A stretch of DNA of 54,985 nt from Candidatus Dactylopiibacterium sp. (GTDB taxonomy: Bacteria; Pseudomonadota; Gammaproteobacteria; Burkholderiales; Rhodocyclaceae): contig JAVHXQ010000021.1 in the NCBI GenBank assembly GCA_031119555.1, forward strand, positions 1 through 54,985, written 5' to 3'. Position 1 is the first letter of the stretch, and each line of letters starts with the position of its first letter. The notes under the pieces are model-generated. The model made no database searches, was not told the DNA's origin, and worked only from the letters and a program-made list of their open reading frames with translations. A program made the translations under genes and the position numbers. Shown in pieces: positions 1 to 7,955 of this stretch.

Positions 1-756
1 CCCTTGGTTTCCGGCGCGGCGGCCGCGCCGGCGGGGTGGCCTGCCCCGCCCTTGCGGGGGGCGCCTCCCCCAAAAAAACCCCGGCCGCCCCCGGGGGGGC
101 CGGGCGGCGGCGCCCCGGCCCCCACGCCGCAACCCGCGCGCCACGCGGGCCGCGCCCTGGCCGGCCCGCGCATCGACTGGATACGCACGCTCGCCGCCAA
201 GGGGCCGGCGCCGCTCGCGGCGGCGCACCTGCGCCATCGCCCGCCGCACACGGGCGGCGCCATGCTGCATTGCGTGCTGCTCGACTGCTCGGCCTCCATG
301 CTGCGCGGCCAGCGCCTGGCGCTCGCCAAGGGGCTGCTGCAGGCGTGGGGCGCGCACTGCTACCGGCGCCGCGAAACGCTCGCGGTGATCGGCTTCTCCG
401 GCGACGCCGCAAGACTCATCCGGGCGCCCGCCAAGGCCACGGCCCGTCAGGACTGGATCGCTCCCATCGCGGGCGGTGGCGGCTCCCCCGCGCACGCCGC
501 CATCGCGCTGGCCGAACACGTCATGGCGCGCCACCGCCGCCAGGCGCCGGGGGCCCACATCACGCTGTGGCTGCTGTCGGACGCGCGCTTCCAGCCCTTG
601 CCGCCGCGCCCCGCCCTGGCCGATCAGTGCACCGTCATCGACTTCGACACGGGCGCCCGCGCGCTGGGCCGCGCGCGCCAGCTCGCCCAGGCCTGGCAGG
701 CCGGCTACGCGCCGGCGGCCGCGCTGACGAACCCCCTTTCCACGCGTTTCCGTTGA
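1..756 (+). CDS. Magnesium-chelatase-subunit-D-like VWA protein, 5' truncated
   Basis: The frame is open from the first base and ends at TGA 754-756, so only the C-terminal part is in the window. A Pro/Ala/Gly-rich linker (about the first 50 residues) leads into a von Willebrand A domain with a MIDAS-type DCSASM motif near 283-300 and a Gly-rich loop near 472-485. This linker-VWA arrangement is typical of ChlD/BchD-type chelatase subunits. In bacteria without chlorophyll such proteins usually accompany CobN-type cobalt chelatases. The metal-permease gene 28 bp downstream fits a cobalt/cobalamin context. The linker DNA (about 50-120) is full of long G, C and A runs, so a sequencing frameshift there cannot be excluded. 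The family call is fairly sure; the metal is inferred. Confidence 0.75.
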   Translation, partial: PLVSGAAAAPAGWPAPPLRGAPPPKKPRPPPGGPGGGAPAPTPQPARHAGRALAGPRIDWIRTLAAKGPAPLAAAHLRHRPPHTGGAMLHCVLLDCSASMLRGQRLALAKGLLQAWGAHCYRRRETLAVIGFSGDAARLIRAPAKATARQDWIAPIAGGGGSPAHAAIALAEHVMARHRRQAPGAHITLWLLSDARFQPLPPRPALADQCTVIDFDTGARALGRARQLAQAWQAGYAPAAALTNPLSTRFR

Positions 757-784
757 CCCACCTCGTGCTACAGGAGAAACCATC

Positions 785-1462
785 ATGCACATCGAACCCG
801 GCATCGTTTCTGGCGCCAAGATCCTGCTGAGCTACGGCACCGCCACCGCCGCCCTCGGCTACACGGCGCTGCAGGCCGCCACCGCCATCCGTCGCGACGG
901 CGCGCTCTCGCTCGCGTTGCGCGCGCTGATTTCCAGCGTTCTCGTGTTCTGCTTCTTCGAAGTGCTGCCCCACCACCCCGTCGGCGTGTCGGAAGTCCAT
1001 CTGATTCTCGGCTCGACCCTGTTGCTGCTGTTCGGCGCCGCGCCCGCGGCCATCGGCCTCGCGACCGGCCTGCTGCTGCAGGGCCTGTTCTTCGCGCCCT
1101 TCGACCTGCCGCAGTACGGCATCAACCTGACCACCCTGCTCGTGCCGCTGTTCGCCACGGCCACGCTCGCGCGCGGCATCATTCCGGCCGGCACCGCCTA
1201 CGTGGAGATCGGCTACCTGCAGGCGCTCAAGCTGTCGGTCGCGTATCAGGGCGGCATCGTCGTCTGGGTGGCGTTCTGGGCGCTGTACGGCCACGGCGTG
1301 AACGCCCAGAACCTGCAGGACGTGGCCACCTTCGGCGCGGCCTACATGAGCGTGGTGCTGCTGGAGCCGCTGATCGACCTCGCGGTGCTGGCCGTGGCCA
1401 AGGCGTCGCACCGCCTGCGCGGCAGCATCGCGCTGGAGAAGCGCCTCTACGAAGCCGCCTGA
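785..1462 (+). CDS. CbiM-like energy-coupling-factor metal (cobalt) permease
   Basis: A 225-residue, highly hydrophobic protein beginning MHIEPG, with about six membrane segments. The N-terminal His at position 2 is where CbiM/NikM substrate-binding subunits bind the metal, and the long Ala/Leu-rich helices fit that family. It should sit in the inner membrane and take up Co2+ or Ni2+, possibly for cobalamin synthesis. AGGAG lies about 10 bases before the ATG. The gene follows the ChlD-like gene by 28 bp, suggesting one operon. No CbiN, CbiQ or CbiO partner is visible, so the remaining transporter parts must be elsewhere or are absent. Confidence 0.7.
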   Translation: MHIEPGIVSGAKILLSYGTATAALGYTALQAATAIRRDGALSLALRALISSVLVFCFFEVLPHHPVGVSEVHLILGSTLLLLFGAAPAAIGLATGLLLQGLFFAPFDLPQYGINLTTLLVPLFATATLARGIIPAGTAYVEIGYLQALKLSVAYQGGIVVWVAFWALYGHGVNAQNLQDVATFGAAYMSVVLLEPLIDLAVLAVAKASHRLRGSIALEKRLYEAA

Positions 1463-1769
1463 CCCCCGCCGCGCGGCGCCCGCATCCCACGCGCGGCGGC
1501 AAGGCATGCCGTGCCACCGCCTTGCCCGGAACGCGCGCCCGCGCGCGAAAGCCGCTGTTGTGTTTTTCCCGCCGTCGCCCCGCGCGCGGCGGGAAAAGTC
1601 ATGACTTGGGGCTAACCCGAACGACCCCATGTTAGAATCGAGCGGTATTGCCTTGCCGAGGCGAGGCGGTCATGGCCGCCAGGCCACCCCCTCTCGAATC
1701 CGGGCCGGTTGCGGCTGCGGGACGTCCGCCCCGCAGTCGGCCATCCGCCATCTTTTTACGGAATCCGTC
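1463..1769. other. Intergenic region before the RpiB-like gene
   Basis: A 307-bp gap with no credible gene in any frame. It holds one plausible -10 box, TAGAAT at 1633-1638. A TTGGGG sequence at 1606-1611 lies 21 bp upstream, too far for a standard -35. I see no riboswitch or strong hairpin. Confidence 0.5.
1633..1638 (+). promoter_or_regulatory. Putative -10 box for the RpiB-like gene
   Basis: TAGAAT followed by CG, about 130 bp upstream of the start codon at 1770. The same TAGAATCG octamer occurs before several other genes in this window. No good -35 at 16-18 bp was found. Confidence 0.35.
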
Positions 1770-2411
1770 ATGAAAATCGCTCTCATCATCGAAAACAGCC
1801 AGGCCGCCAAGTCGGAAATCGTCCACAACGCGCTCAAGACCGTTGCCGAGCCCCTGGGCCACACCGTGCATCACTACGGCATGTACACGCCCGAAGACAA
1901 GGCTTCGCTCACCTATGTGATGAACGGCATCCTGGCGGGCATCCTGCTGAACTCCAAGGCCGCCGACTTCGTCGTGACCGGCTGCGGCACCGGCATGGGC
2001 GCCATGCTGGCCTGTAACTCCATGCCGGGCGTGTTCTGCGGCCTGGTGATCGACCCCACCGACGCCTTCCTGTTCGGCCAGATCAATGACGGCAACGCCA
2101 TCTCGATGCCCTACGCCAAGGGTTTCGGCTGGGCCGCCGAACTGAACCTGCAGGACGTGTATCGCAAGCTGTTCGAAGGCGAGCGCGGCCTGGGCTACCC
2201 GAAGGAACGCGCCGCCATCATGGCGAAGAACCGCGGCATCCTGAAGGATGTGAAGGCTGCCACCAGCAAGGATTTCCTGAGCGCGCTGAAGGCGATCGAC
2301 CAGGATCTGCTGAAGTCCGCCATCTCGGGCGAGAAGTTCCAGGAGTTCTTCTTCGCCAACAGCCAGGACGAAGCCATCTCGGCCTACCTGAAGGGCGTGC
2401 TGGCCGCCTGA
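1770..2411 (+). CDS. RpiB/LacA/LacB-family sugar-phosphate isomerase, long form
   Basis: A 213-residue soluble protein starting MKIALIIENSQAAK, with the family motif VVTGCGTGMGAML around residues 70-83, where the active-site Cys lies in this fold. Canonical ribose-5-phosphate isomerase B is only about 150 residues. This longer branch includes isomerases of unsaturated or deoxy uronates (DhuI type) in some bacteria as well as unassigned members. The ATG at 1770 was chosen because the family starts there; upstream residues in the same frame are low-complexity. It is monocistronic, with a leader of about 130 bp and its own terminator. The aldose/ketose isomerase family is clear. The substrate is unknown: ribose-5-phosphate or a uronate derivative. 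Confidence 0.8.
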   Translation: MKIALIIENSQAAKSEIVHNALKTVAEPLGHTVHHYGMYTPEDKASLTYVMNGILAGILLNSKAADFVVTGCGTGMGAMLACNSMPGVFCGLVIDPTDAFLFGQINDGNAISMPYAKGFGWAAELNLQDVYRKLFEGERGLGYPKERAAIMAKNRGILKDVKAATSKDFLSALKAIDQDLLKSAISGEKFQEFFFANSQDEAISAYLKGVLAA

Positions 2412-2435
2412 TCCTCGCGACCGGCGCAGCAACGA

Positions 2436-2461
2436 AAGGGAACCTCCGGGTTCCCTTTTTT
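2436..2461 (+). terminator. Intrinsic terminator after the RpiB-like gene
   Basis: Stem GGGAACC / GGTTCCC with a short loop, followed by six T. It lies between the convergent RpiB-like gene and the FMN reductase gene. Confidence 0.85.
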
Positions 2462-2475
2462 CATGCCCGCCTGAC

Positions 2476-3039
2476 TCATCCAAGCTGCTTGCCGACCCAG
2501 GCGGCAAAGGCCGTCATGAAGCCGGCGAGGTAGGTGCGGGTGCGCTCGTCGGTCAGCTGCCCGCCGTCGTCGAAGAACGCATCCGCCTTGCCCAGATACA
2601 CCTCCGGCTGCGTCATGGTGGGCACGTCGAGCGAGACCAGCGTCTGGCGCAGATGGTGGTTGGAGCCGAAGCCCCCGGTGGCTCCCGGCGAGGCGGTGAT
2701 GACCGCTCCCGGCTTGCCGCCCCAGACGCTCTGGCCGTAGGGGCGCGAGCCGACGTCGAGCGCGTTCTTGAGGACACCGGGCATGGAACGGTTGTACTCG
2801 GGCGTCACGAAGAGCAGCGCATCGAAGCCCTTCACGCGCGCGCGAAAGTGCGTCCAGGCCTCGGGCGGGCTGCCGGCATCGTCGAGATCCTGGTTGAAAA
2901 GCGGCAGCTCGCCGATCTCGACGAAGCGCGCGTCGAGCGAAGGCGGCGCGAGATCGACGAGCACCTGCGCCACGCGACGGTTGAGCGAGGCCTTGCGCAG
3001 ACTGCCGACGATGACGGCAACGGAACGGTTCTGGGTCAT
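2476..3039 (-). CDS. NADPH-dependent FMN reductase (ChrR/YieF-like flavoprotein)
   Basis: A 187-residue flavodoxin-fold protein. It shows the FMN phosphate-binding start VGSLRKASLNRR (about residues 11-22), the TPEYNRSMPGVLKNALD signature of the family (near 80-96) and a conserved SPGATGGFG segment. Members reduce FMN, quinones or chromate with NAD(P)H in the cytoplasm and are often linked to redox stress. AAAGGA lies 8 bases before the ATG at 3039. A single-gene unit, convergent with the RpiB-like gene and followed upstream by a LysR gene on the same strand with a 104-bp gap. The physiological substrate cannot be read from sequence. Confidence 0.88.
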   Translation of the reverse strand: MTQNRSVAVIVGSLRKASLNRRVAQVLVDLAPPSLDARFVEIGELPLFNQDLDDAGSPPEAWTHFRARVKGFDALLFVTPEYNRSMPGVLKNALDVGSRPYGQSVWGGKPGAVITASPGATGGFGSNHHLRQTLVSLDVPTMTQPEVYLGKADAFFDDGGQLTDERTRTYLAGFMTAFAAWVGKQLG

Positions 3040-3143
3040 GGGATTCCTTTCGGCGTGGACGGCGCGGCGCGCGGATGCGCAACGACACTCCGAAGGTTCG
3101 GCGACATGCTCCGCGCTTCGCAAGTGACCCTTGGTCCGCGCGC

Positions 3144-4052
3144 TCAGCGCCGCGCGCCGCCCGGCGGCAGCGAGAAATCGATGCAGGCCGCCACGGCCTC
3201 GCGCAACGCGGGAATCCAGGCGCGCGCGTCGCCGCGTCGCCACTGGAAGGTATAGGGCAGCGCACCCAGCGCGGGCGTGGCTTCGAGGGCGCACAGGTCG
3301 GGGTCCGTCCCGTCGATCCAGCCGGCGGGCAGGAAGCCGACACCCAGCCCCCGGCGCAGCATGCCGGCGATCGCCATCCAGTTGTTGCACTCGATGCGCC
3401 GCGCGAAGCGACCGCCCCCACCGAGCATCCAGTCGTCCAGCAGCCGCGTGGTGCCGGCCCCGGGCGGCAGCGTCACCAGCGGCAGGCGCTCGCACAGCGC
3501 GCCATCGAGCACCCGCGCGCCCCCCAGCGCGGCGGGCGCCGCCGCCCAGACGAAACGCGCCTGCGCGAGCGGCTCGGAAACCAGCGTGCTGCGCGACGAA
3601 CGCCCCGCGATCACCGCGAAGTCCAGCTCGCCATCGGCCAGACGGCGCTCCAGCACCCCGCCGACGTCGACGCAGGGTTCCAGCGCCAGCGCGGGATGCC
3701 GCGCCGTCACCTCGGCCACGAAATCCGCCAGCCAGGTGAGCGCCGACAGCTCCCCGACGCCAAAACGGCAGCGCCCGGCAAGGGGGCTGCGCCGCACGAG
3801 GCCGGCCTGCAGCGCGGCCATGCCTTCGAGCAGGCGCACCGCTTCGGGCAGCAACCAGCGTCCGTCGGCGGTGAGCGCGGCGCGCTGGCCGCTGCGGTCG
3901 AAGAGCGCGCAGCCCAGCGCGGTTTCGAGCTCGTGGATGCGTTTGGAAAGCGAGGACACCGACAGATGCAGGCGTTCGGCGGCCGTGGCGAAACTGGCGC
4001 TCGTGGCGGCCCACCAGAACGCTTCGAGCTGTTTGAGAGTCGGCGTCGGCAC
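3144..4052 (-). CDS. LysR-family transcriptional regulator
   Basis: A 302-residue protein with a classical N-terminal winged helix-turn-helix (about residues 5-65, with SFATAAERLHLSVSSLSKRI as the core) and a substrate-binding domain in the rest. The GTG at 4052 was chosen because it places the HTH at the usual distance from the N-terminus and is preceded by AGAAAG. It is divergent from the hydroxy-acid dehydrogenase gene with a 103-bp gap, so it probably controls that gene and itself. It could instead regulate the FMN reductase downstream. Confidence 0.88.
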   Translation of the reverse strand: MPTPTLKQLEAFWWAATSASFATAAERLHLSVSSLSKRIHELETALGCALFDRSGQRAALTADGRWLLPEAVRLLEGMAALQAGLVRRSPLAGRCRFGVGELSALTWLADFVAEVTARHPALALEPCVDVGGVLERRLADGELDFAVIAGRSSRSTLVSEPLAQARFVWAAAPAALGGARVLDGALCERLPLVTLPPGAGTTRLLDDWMLGGGGRFARRIECNNWMAIAGMLRRGLGVGFLPAGWIDGTDPDLCALEATPALGALPYTFQWRRGDARAWIPALREAVAACIDFSLPPGGARR

Positions 4053-4155
4053 CCGGTTTCTTTCTGGAAAGCGAACAGGATCGTTCAGGAATTTTCGCTT
4101 TGATTCTGCGTGCGGGCGGCCTAGATTGGCGCATCCTGCCCGCCGGAGCGTAGCG

Positions 4156-5487
4156 ATGCCTGGAACCGAAGCCCTCTTGCCGCCTCTGGACATCGCCGCC
4201 CGCCCCCCGGACGCGTCGCCCTCCCCCATCGCCCCGCGCCCCGAAACCCTGCCCGCACCCGGCTTTCTGCGCCGCCGCCGCCTCGAAACGATGCTTTGCC
4301 TGGACGATTTCGAGGCCGCCGCACGGCGCTGCCTGCCCCGCCCCCTGTTCGGCTACGTCTCCGGCGCGGCCGAGCGCAACGCGAGCCTGCACGACAACGC
4401 GCGCGCTTTCGAGGCGCTGCTCTTCGCGCCGCGCGTGCTCGTGAACGTGGCGGCGCGCAGTGCCGCCGTGTCGCTCTTCGGGCGCGAATACAGCACGCCT
4501 TTCGGCATCGCACCGATGGGCATCGCCGCGCTGTCGGCCTATCGCGGCGACGTGGCGCTCGCCCAGGCCGCACAGGAGGCGGGCATCGCGGCGATCCTCA
4601 GCGGGACCTCGCTGATCCCGCTCGAAGAGGTCATCGCCGCCGCGCCCGACACCTGGTTCCAGGCGTACCTGCCCGGCGACCCCGTGCGCATCCGCGCGCT
4701 CATCGAGCGCGTCGCGCGAGCGGGAGTGGGCACGCTGGTGGTCACCGTCGACCTGCCGGTCTCCGCCAATCGCGAGAACAACCTGCGCAGCGGCTTCTCG
4801 ACGCCGCTGCGACCCAGCCTGCGGCTTGCGTGGGATGGCCTCTCACACCCGGGCTGGCTCGCCGGCACCTTCCTGCGCACGCTGTGGCGCCATGGCATGC
4901 CGCATTTCGAGAATTCCTTCGCCACGCGCGGCGCGCCCATCCTGTCGCGCAGCGTGGCGCGCGACTTCAGCGCGCGCGACCACTTGTGCTGGGAGCATCT
5001 GCATGCCATCCGGCGTCAGTGGCAAGGGCCTCTCGTCATCAAGGGCGTGCTGAGCGTGGCCGACGCCCTCGCGGCACGCCAGGCCGGTGCCGATGGCGTG
5101 ATCCTCTCCAACCACGGCGGCCGCCAGCTCGACGGCAGCGCCTCGCCGCTCCGGCTGCTGCCCGCGGTGGTGGATGCGCTCGGCGACTACCCGGTCATGC
5201 TCGATGGCGGCGTGCGCCGGGGCTCCGACGTGCTCAAGGCGCTCGCGCTGGGGGCGCGCATGGTCTTCGTGGGGCGCCCGTTCAACTACGCTGCCGCCGT
5301 CGGCGGGCAGGCCGGCGTGGCCCGCGCGATCCAGCTTCTGCGTGAAGAGGTCATGCGCAACATGGCCATGCTGGGCGTCAACGCCTGCGCCGACCTGGGC
5401 CGCGACCATCTGCTCCCCGCCGGACGCAATCCGCTCACGGGCACGAACCTGGCTGCGGACATGCTCCAGCCCCGCGAGAGTAACTGA
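4156..5487 (+). CDS. FMN-dependent alpha-hydroxy-acid dehydrogenase (lactate/mandelate/glycolate oxidase family)
   Basis: 443 residues. The TIM-barrel FMN family motifs are present: TPFGIAPMGI, the VIKGVL lysine strand, the catalytic SNHGGRQLDG loop (His proton acceptor, Arg substrate anchor), and DGGVRRGSDVLKALALGA plus VGRP for FMN phosphate. It oxidises a 2-hydroxy acid to the 2-oxo acid, passing electrons to the quinone pool or to O2. The ATG at 4156 has GGAG 9 bases upstream and gives a Pro-rich extension of about 45 residues before the domain; an internal ATG at 4291 would remove it. The divergent LysR gene is the likely regulator. L-lactate is a reasonable guess for substrate, but mandelate, glycolate and others fit equally. 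Confidence 0.87.
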   Translation: MPGTEALLPPLDIAARPPDASPSPIAPRPETLPAPGFLRRRRLETMLCLDDFEAAARRCLPRPLFGYVSGAAERNASLHDNARAFEALLFAPRVLVNVAARSAAVSLFGREYSTPFGIAPMGIAALSAYRGDVALAQAAQEAGIAAILSGTSLIPLEEVIAAAPDTWFQAYLPGDPVRIRALIERVARAGVGTLVVTVDLPVSANRENNLRSGFSTPLRPSLRLAWDGLSHPGWLAGTFLRTLWRHGMPHFENSFATRGAPILSRSVARDFSARDHLCWEHLHAIRRQWQGPLVIKGVLSVADALAARQAGADGVILSNHGGRQLDGSASPLRLLPAVVDALGDYPVMLDGGVRRGSDVLKALALGARMVFVGRPFNYAAAVGGQAGVARAIQLLREEVMRNMAMLGVNACADLGRDHLLPAGRNPLTGTNLAADMLQPRESN

Positions 5488-5498
5488 GGCCCGCTCCC

Positions 5499-5519
5499 GC
5501 CGGCGTCACCGGCTTTCTT
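5499..5519 (+). terminator. Weak intrinsic terminator after the hydroxy-acid dehydrogenase gene
   Basis: A 5-bp GC stem (GCCGG/CCGGC) with a 5-nt loop, then TTTCTT. Short stem, so only moderately convincing. Confidence 0.4.
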
Positions 5520-5589
5520 GACCAGACCATGGGAATTCCCTTACTGAAACGGCTATGCTGCCGGCCCGCATCTTCTTCACGCAGCATCC

Positions 5590-6357
5590 GTGTCCCTTGC
5601 TTCCCCCGGCGGACGTGCCGTCCGCCTCGGCCTGGCCCTCTGCGCCATTGCCCTCGTTCCGGCCGCTCGCGCGGCAGCCTTCGCGGCCTGTCCGCAGAAC
5701 TTCTACCAGGGAATCGCGCCACGCGACCTGCCCGCGCAGCCCGGCAAGCAGCGCGAGCTGTGCTTCGACGGCTTCGCGGTCCTGCATTCGGGCGAATCGA
5801 AGACGCCGCTGTATGTCGCCGAGCATCTCAGCGCGCAACGCCTGCAAGGCGCCGGCCTCAAGCGCAGCGATCGCTTCTATGAGGAAGCCCGCCTGCCCGC
5901 CAGCGAACGCGCGCGGCTCGAGGACTATCGCGCGGCCGACGGGCTGGGGCAACGCTACGATCGCGGCCACCTCGCGCCGGCGGCCGACATGCACACGCCC
6001 ACAGCCATGGCGCAGAGCTTTTCCCTCGCCAACATGGCGCCGCAGCGCCCGGCGCTCAATCGCGGGCCGTGGGCGCGCAGCGTGGAACTGGCCACGCGCA
6101 AATACGTGCAGCGCACGCGGCGGGATGTCTATGTGCTGACGGGGCCGGTGTTCCAGGGAGCACGCCGCACGCTGGGGCCCGGGCGGGTATGGATCCCGTC
6201 GCACTTCTTCAAGCTCGTGTTCGACCCCGGACGCGGCGAGGCCTGGGCCTACTGGGTGGAAAACCGCGAGGACGCGCGGGCCAGCCGGCCCATCAGCTAC
6301 GCCGAGCTTGTGCGGCGCACCGGCATGCGCTTCATTCCCGCGCTGCCGGTGCAGTGA
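5590..6357 (+). CDS. Secreted DNA/RNA non-specific endonuclease (NUC family)
   Basis: 255 residues. The N-terminus (about residues 9-29) looks like a Sec signal peptide ending in ARA-A. The DRGH motif in YDRGHLAPAADM (near residue 125) is the catalytic signature of sugar-non-specific beta-beta-alpha-metal nucleases such as Serratia NucA, with His as the general base. The downstream NMAPQ supplies the metal-binding Asn. It probably degrades extracellular or periplasmic nucleic acid. I chose GTG 5590 because no ATG lies in frame upstream of the signal peptide and the leader is complete from there. No immunity protein or secretion gene is adjacent, so a toxin role is not supported. Confidence 0.82.
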   Translation: MSLASPGGRAVRLGLALCAIALVPAARAAAFAACPQNFYQGIAPRDLPAQPGKQRELCFDGFAVLHSGESKTPLYVAEHLSAQRLQGAGLKRSDRFYEEARLPASERARLEDYRAADGLGQRYDRGHLAPAADMHTPTAMAQSFSLANMAPQRPALNRGPWARSVELATRKYVQRTRRDVYVLTGPVFQGARRTLGPGRVWIPSHFFKLVFDPGRGEAWAYWVENREDARASRPISYAELVRRTGMRFIPALPVQ

Positions 6358-6370
6358 GCGCGGCGCGCGC

Positions 6371-6916
6371 TCAGTCGGTATCGGCGGCGGCCTTGGCGTT
6401 GTAGGTGGCCACGCCGGCGTAGATTTCCTGGCGGGCGGCGTCCGGACCGTCCCAGCCCAGCACCTTGACCCACTTGCCCTGCTCGAGATCCTTGTAATGC
6501 TGGAAGAAATGCTCGATCTGCCGCAGCAGCATGTAGGGCAGATCCTGGTAAGTGCGGATGTTGTCGTAGAGGGAGGTGATCTTGGAGATCGGCACCGCGA
6601 GCACTTTCGCGTCCTCCCCTGCCTCATCGATCATGCGCAGCATGCCGACCGGCCGACAGCGGATCACCACCCCCGAGAGCAGCGAGAACGGAGCCATCAC
6701 GAGCACGTCGACCGGGTCTCCGTCACCCGACAGCGAACGCGGAACATAGCCATAGTTGCAGGGGTAGGACATCGAGGTGCCCATGAAGCGGTCCACATAG
6801 ACCGCGCCGCTGTCCTTGTCGATCTCGTACTTGATCGGATCGGCATGGGCAGGAATCTCGATGATGACGTTCACATCATCCGGCACATTGCCCGGCAAGA
6901 CGTTGTTGAAACCCAT
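6371..6916 (-). CDS. ppa: Inorganic pyrophosphatase
   Basis: 181 residues, the usual size of family I soluble pyrophosphatase. Visible hallmarks are [13 protein letters not shown], the [16 protein letters not shown] segment, and the signature [10 protein letters not shown] with the three metal-binding Asp residues. It hydrolyses PPi to 2 Pi in the cytoplasm, pulling biosynthetic reactions forward. GGGAG lies 6 bases before the ATG at 6916. Convergent with the nuclease gene. Very secure. Confidence 0.96.
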   Translation of the reverse strand: MGFNNVLPGNVPDDVNVIIEIPAHADPIKYEIDKDSGAVYVDRFMGTSMSYPCNYGYVPRSLSGDGDPVDVLVMAPFSLLSGVVIRCRPVGMLRMIDEAGEDAKVLAVPISKITSLYDNIRTYQDLPYMLLRQIEHFFQHYKDLEQGKWVKVLGWDGPDAARQEIYAGVATYNAKAAADTD

Positions 6917-7137
6917 GAAAGCTCCCGTTGGAATGTTCCGGTTCTTCTTCTGTGGCAGGGGCGGTGGCGCTTCGCGCGCGCCCAGCGACGGGATTGTGGC
7001 CCATGCGGAGCAGGCTGCACATCAGTAGTCGCACCGATCGCGGCAGCGCAGCATGCACGCCGGAGGCGACCTCCCGGGCGCCAGTATGACGCGGGTACGC
7101 CGTCCGGCCCGCGGGATTCCCGCAAGTCCCGCGGCGC

Positions 7138-7854
7138 TCAGATCTCGCAGATGCCGGCCCACAGCATGCCGCCCAGCTGCTCGGCATGCAGCAAGCCATA
7201 CACGCCGAATCCCGCCACGATCAGCCCCGCGCCGAGGCGAAACAGGCGCGCGCGCACGATGTCGCGATACCGCGCGAGCAGCAGGCCGGCGAGCAGCAGG
7301 TTGGGCAAGGTTCCCGCGCCAAAGGCGAGCATGAGCGCGCCGCCTCGCCAGGCCGAGCCGGAGACCAGCGCTAGGGAAAGCACCGAATACGTCATGCCGC
7401 ACGGCAGGAAACCCCACAGAAACCCCACCGGCAGCGCCTGACGCCAGGACCGCACCGGCAGGAAACGGCGCGTGCGGGGCTGCACGCGGCGCCATAGCCA
7501 TTGACCGCTGCGCTCGAGCACCGCCAGCGCACGCGTGAAGCCCATGAGGTAGATGCCCATGGCCACGAGCAGCAGGTTGGCGCCCACGTACAGCACCATC
7601 TGCACGGGCAGCACGTGATTGAACAGGAGGGAAGCCGAGCCCAGCGCCCCCACCAGCGTGCCGATCAGGCCATAGCTCAGGATGCGGCCCAGGTTGTATG
7701 CGATCTGGCGCGGCCACGCACTGCGCGCGACCTGCCCCGGCTGCGTGGCGGAAAGCGCCCCCACGATGCCGCCGCACATGCCTATGCAGTGCGCGCCACC
7801 GAGCAGCCCGATGAGGAAGACCGAAATAAAACCGCTGGCGGCGACGTGGTGCAC
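7138..7854 (-). CDS. Sulfite exporter TauE/SafE-like membrane protein (COG2836 type)
   Basis: About 238 residues with six or so membrane segments. The first helix carries GLLGGAHCIGMCGGIVGAL, the Cys-containing signature of the DsbD/UreH-like COG2836 group, and a second repeat contains GFLPCGM. These proteins often lie beside cbb3 oxidase genes and are suspected to handle copper or redox equivalents during oxidase assembly; that role is inference. The start is uncertain: GTG 7854 places the first helix as in relatives, while GTG 7905 would add 17 residues. It follows hemN on the same strand, so the two are probably co-transcribed. Confidence 0.78.
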   Translation of the reverse strand: MHHVAASGFISVFLIGLLGGAHCIGMCGGIVGALSATQPGQVARSAWPRQIAYNLGRILSYGLIGTLVGALGSASLLFNHVLPVQMVLYVGANLLLVAMGIYLMGFTRALAVLERSGQWLWRRVQPRTRRFLPVRSWRQALPVGFLWGFLPCGMTYSVLSLALVSGSAWRGGALMLAFGAGTLPNLLLAGLLLARYRDIVRARLFRLGAGLIVAGFGVYGLLHAEQLGGMLWAGICEI

Positions 7855-7955
7855 GAGAAACCCGGAGAAACCATTCGGAACGGGCGATTGTAGCGCGGAC
7901 GGCACGCCGCCCGCCCGGGCTTGGGCCAGACAGGGGCGATACGGCCGCGCGGAGC

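Noticed and set aside
1606..1638. TTGGGG as the -35 of the RpiB-like gene
   Set aside because: The 21-bp spacer to TAGAAT is too long for a normal housekeeping promoter.
3277..4155. Long open frame upstream of the hydroxy-acid dehydrogenase, antisense to the LysR gene
   Set aside because: High-GC antisense shadow of the LysR gene; low-complexity Ser/Pro/Arg composition and no ribosome-binding site. The dehydrogenase starts at 4156.
7109..7134. Hairpin (CCGCGGGA/TCCCGCGG) after the TauE/SafE-like gene as a terminator
   Set aside because: Good stem but no T tract on either strand; left out of the features.
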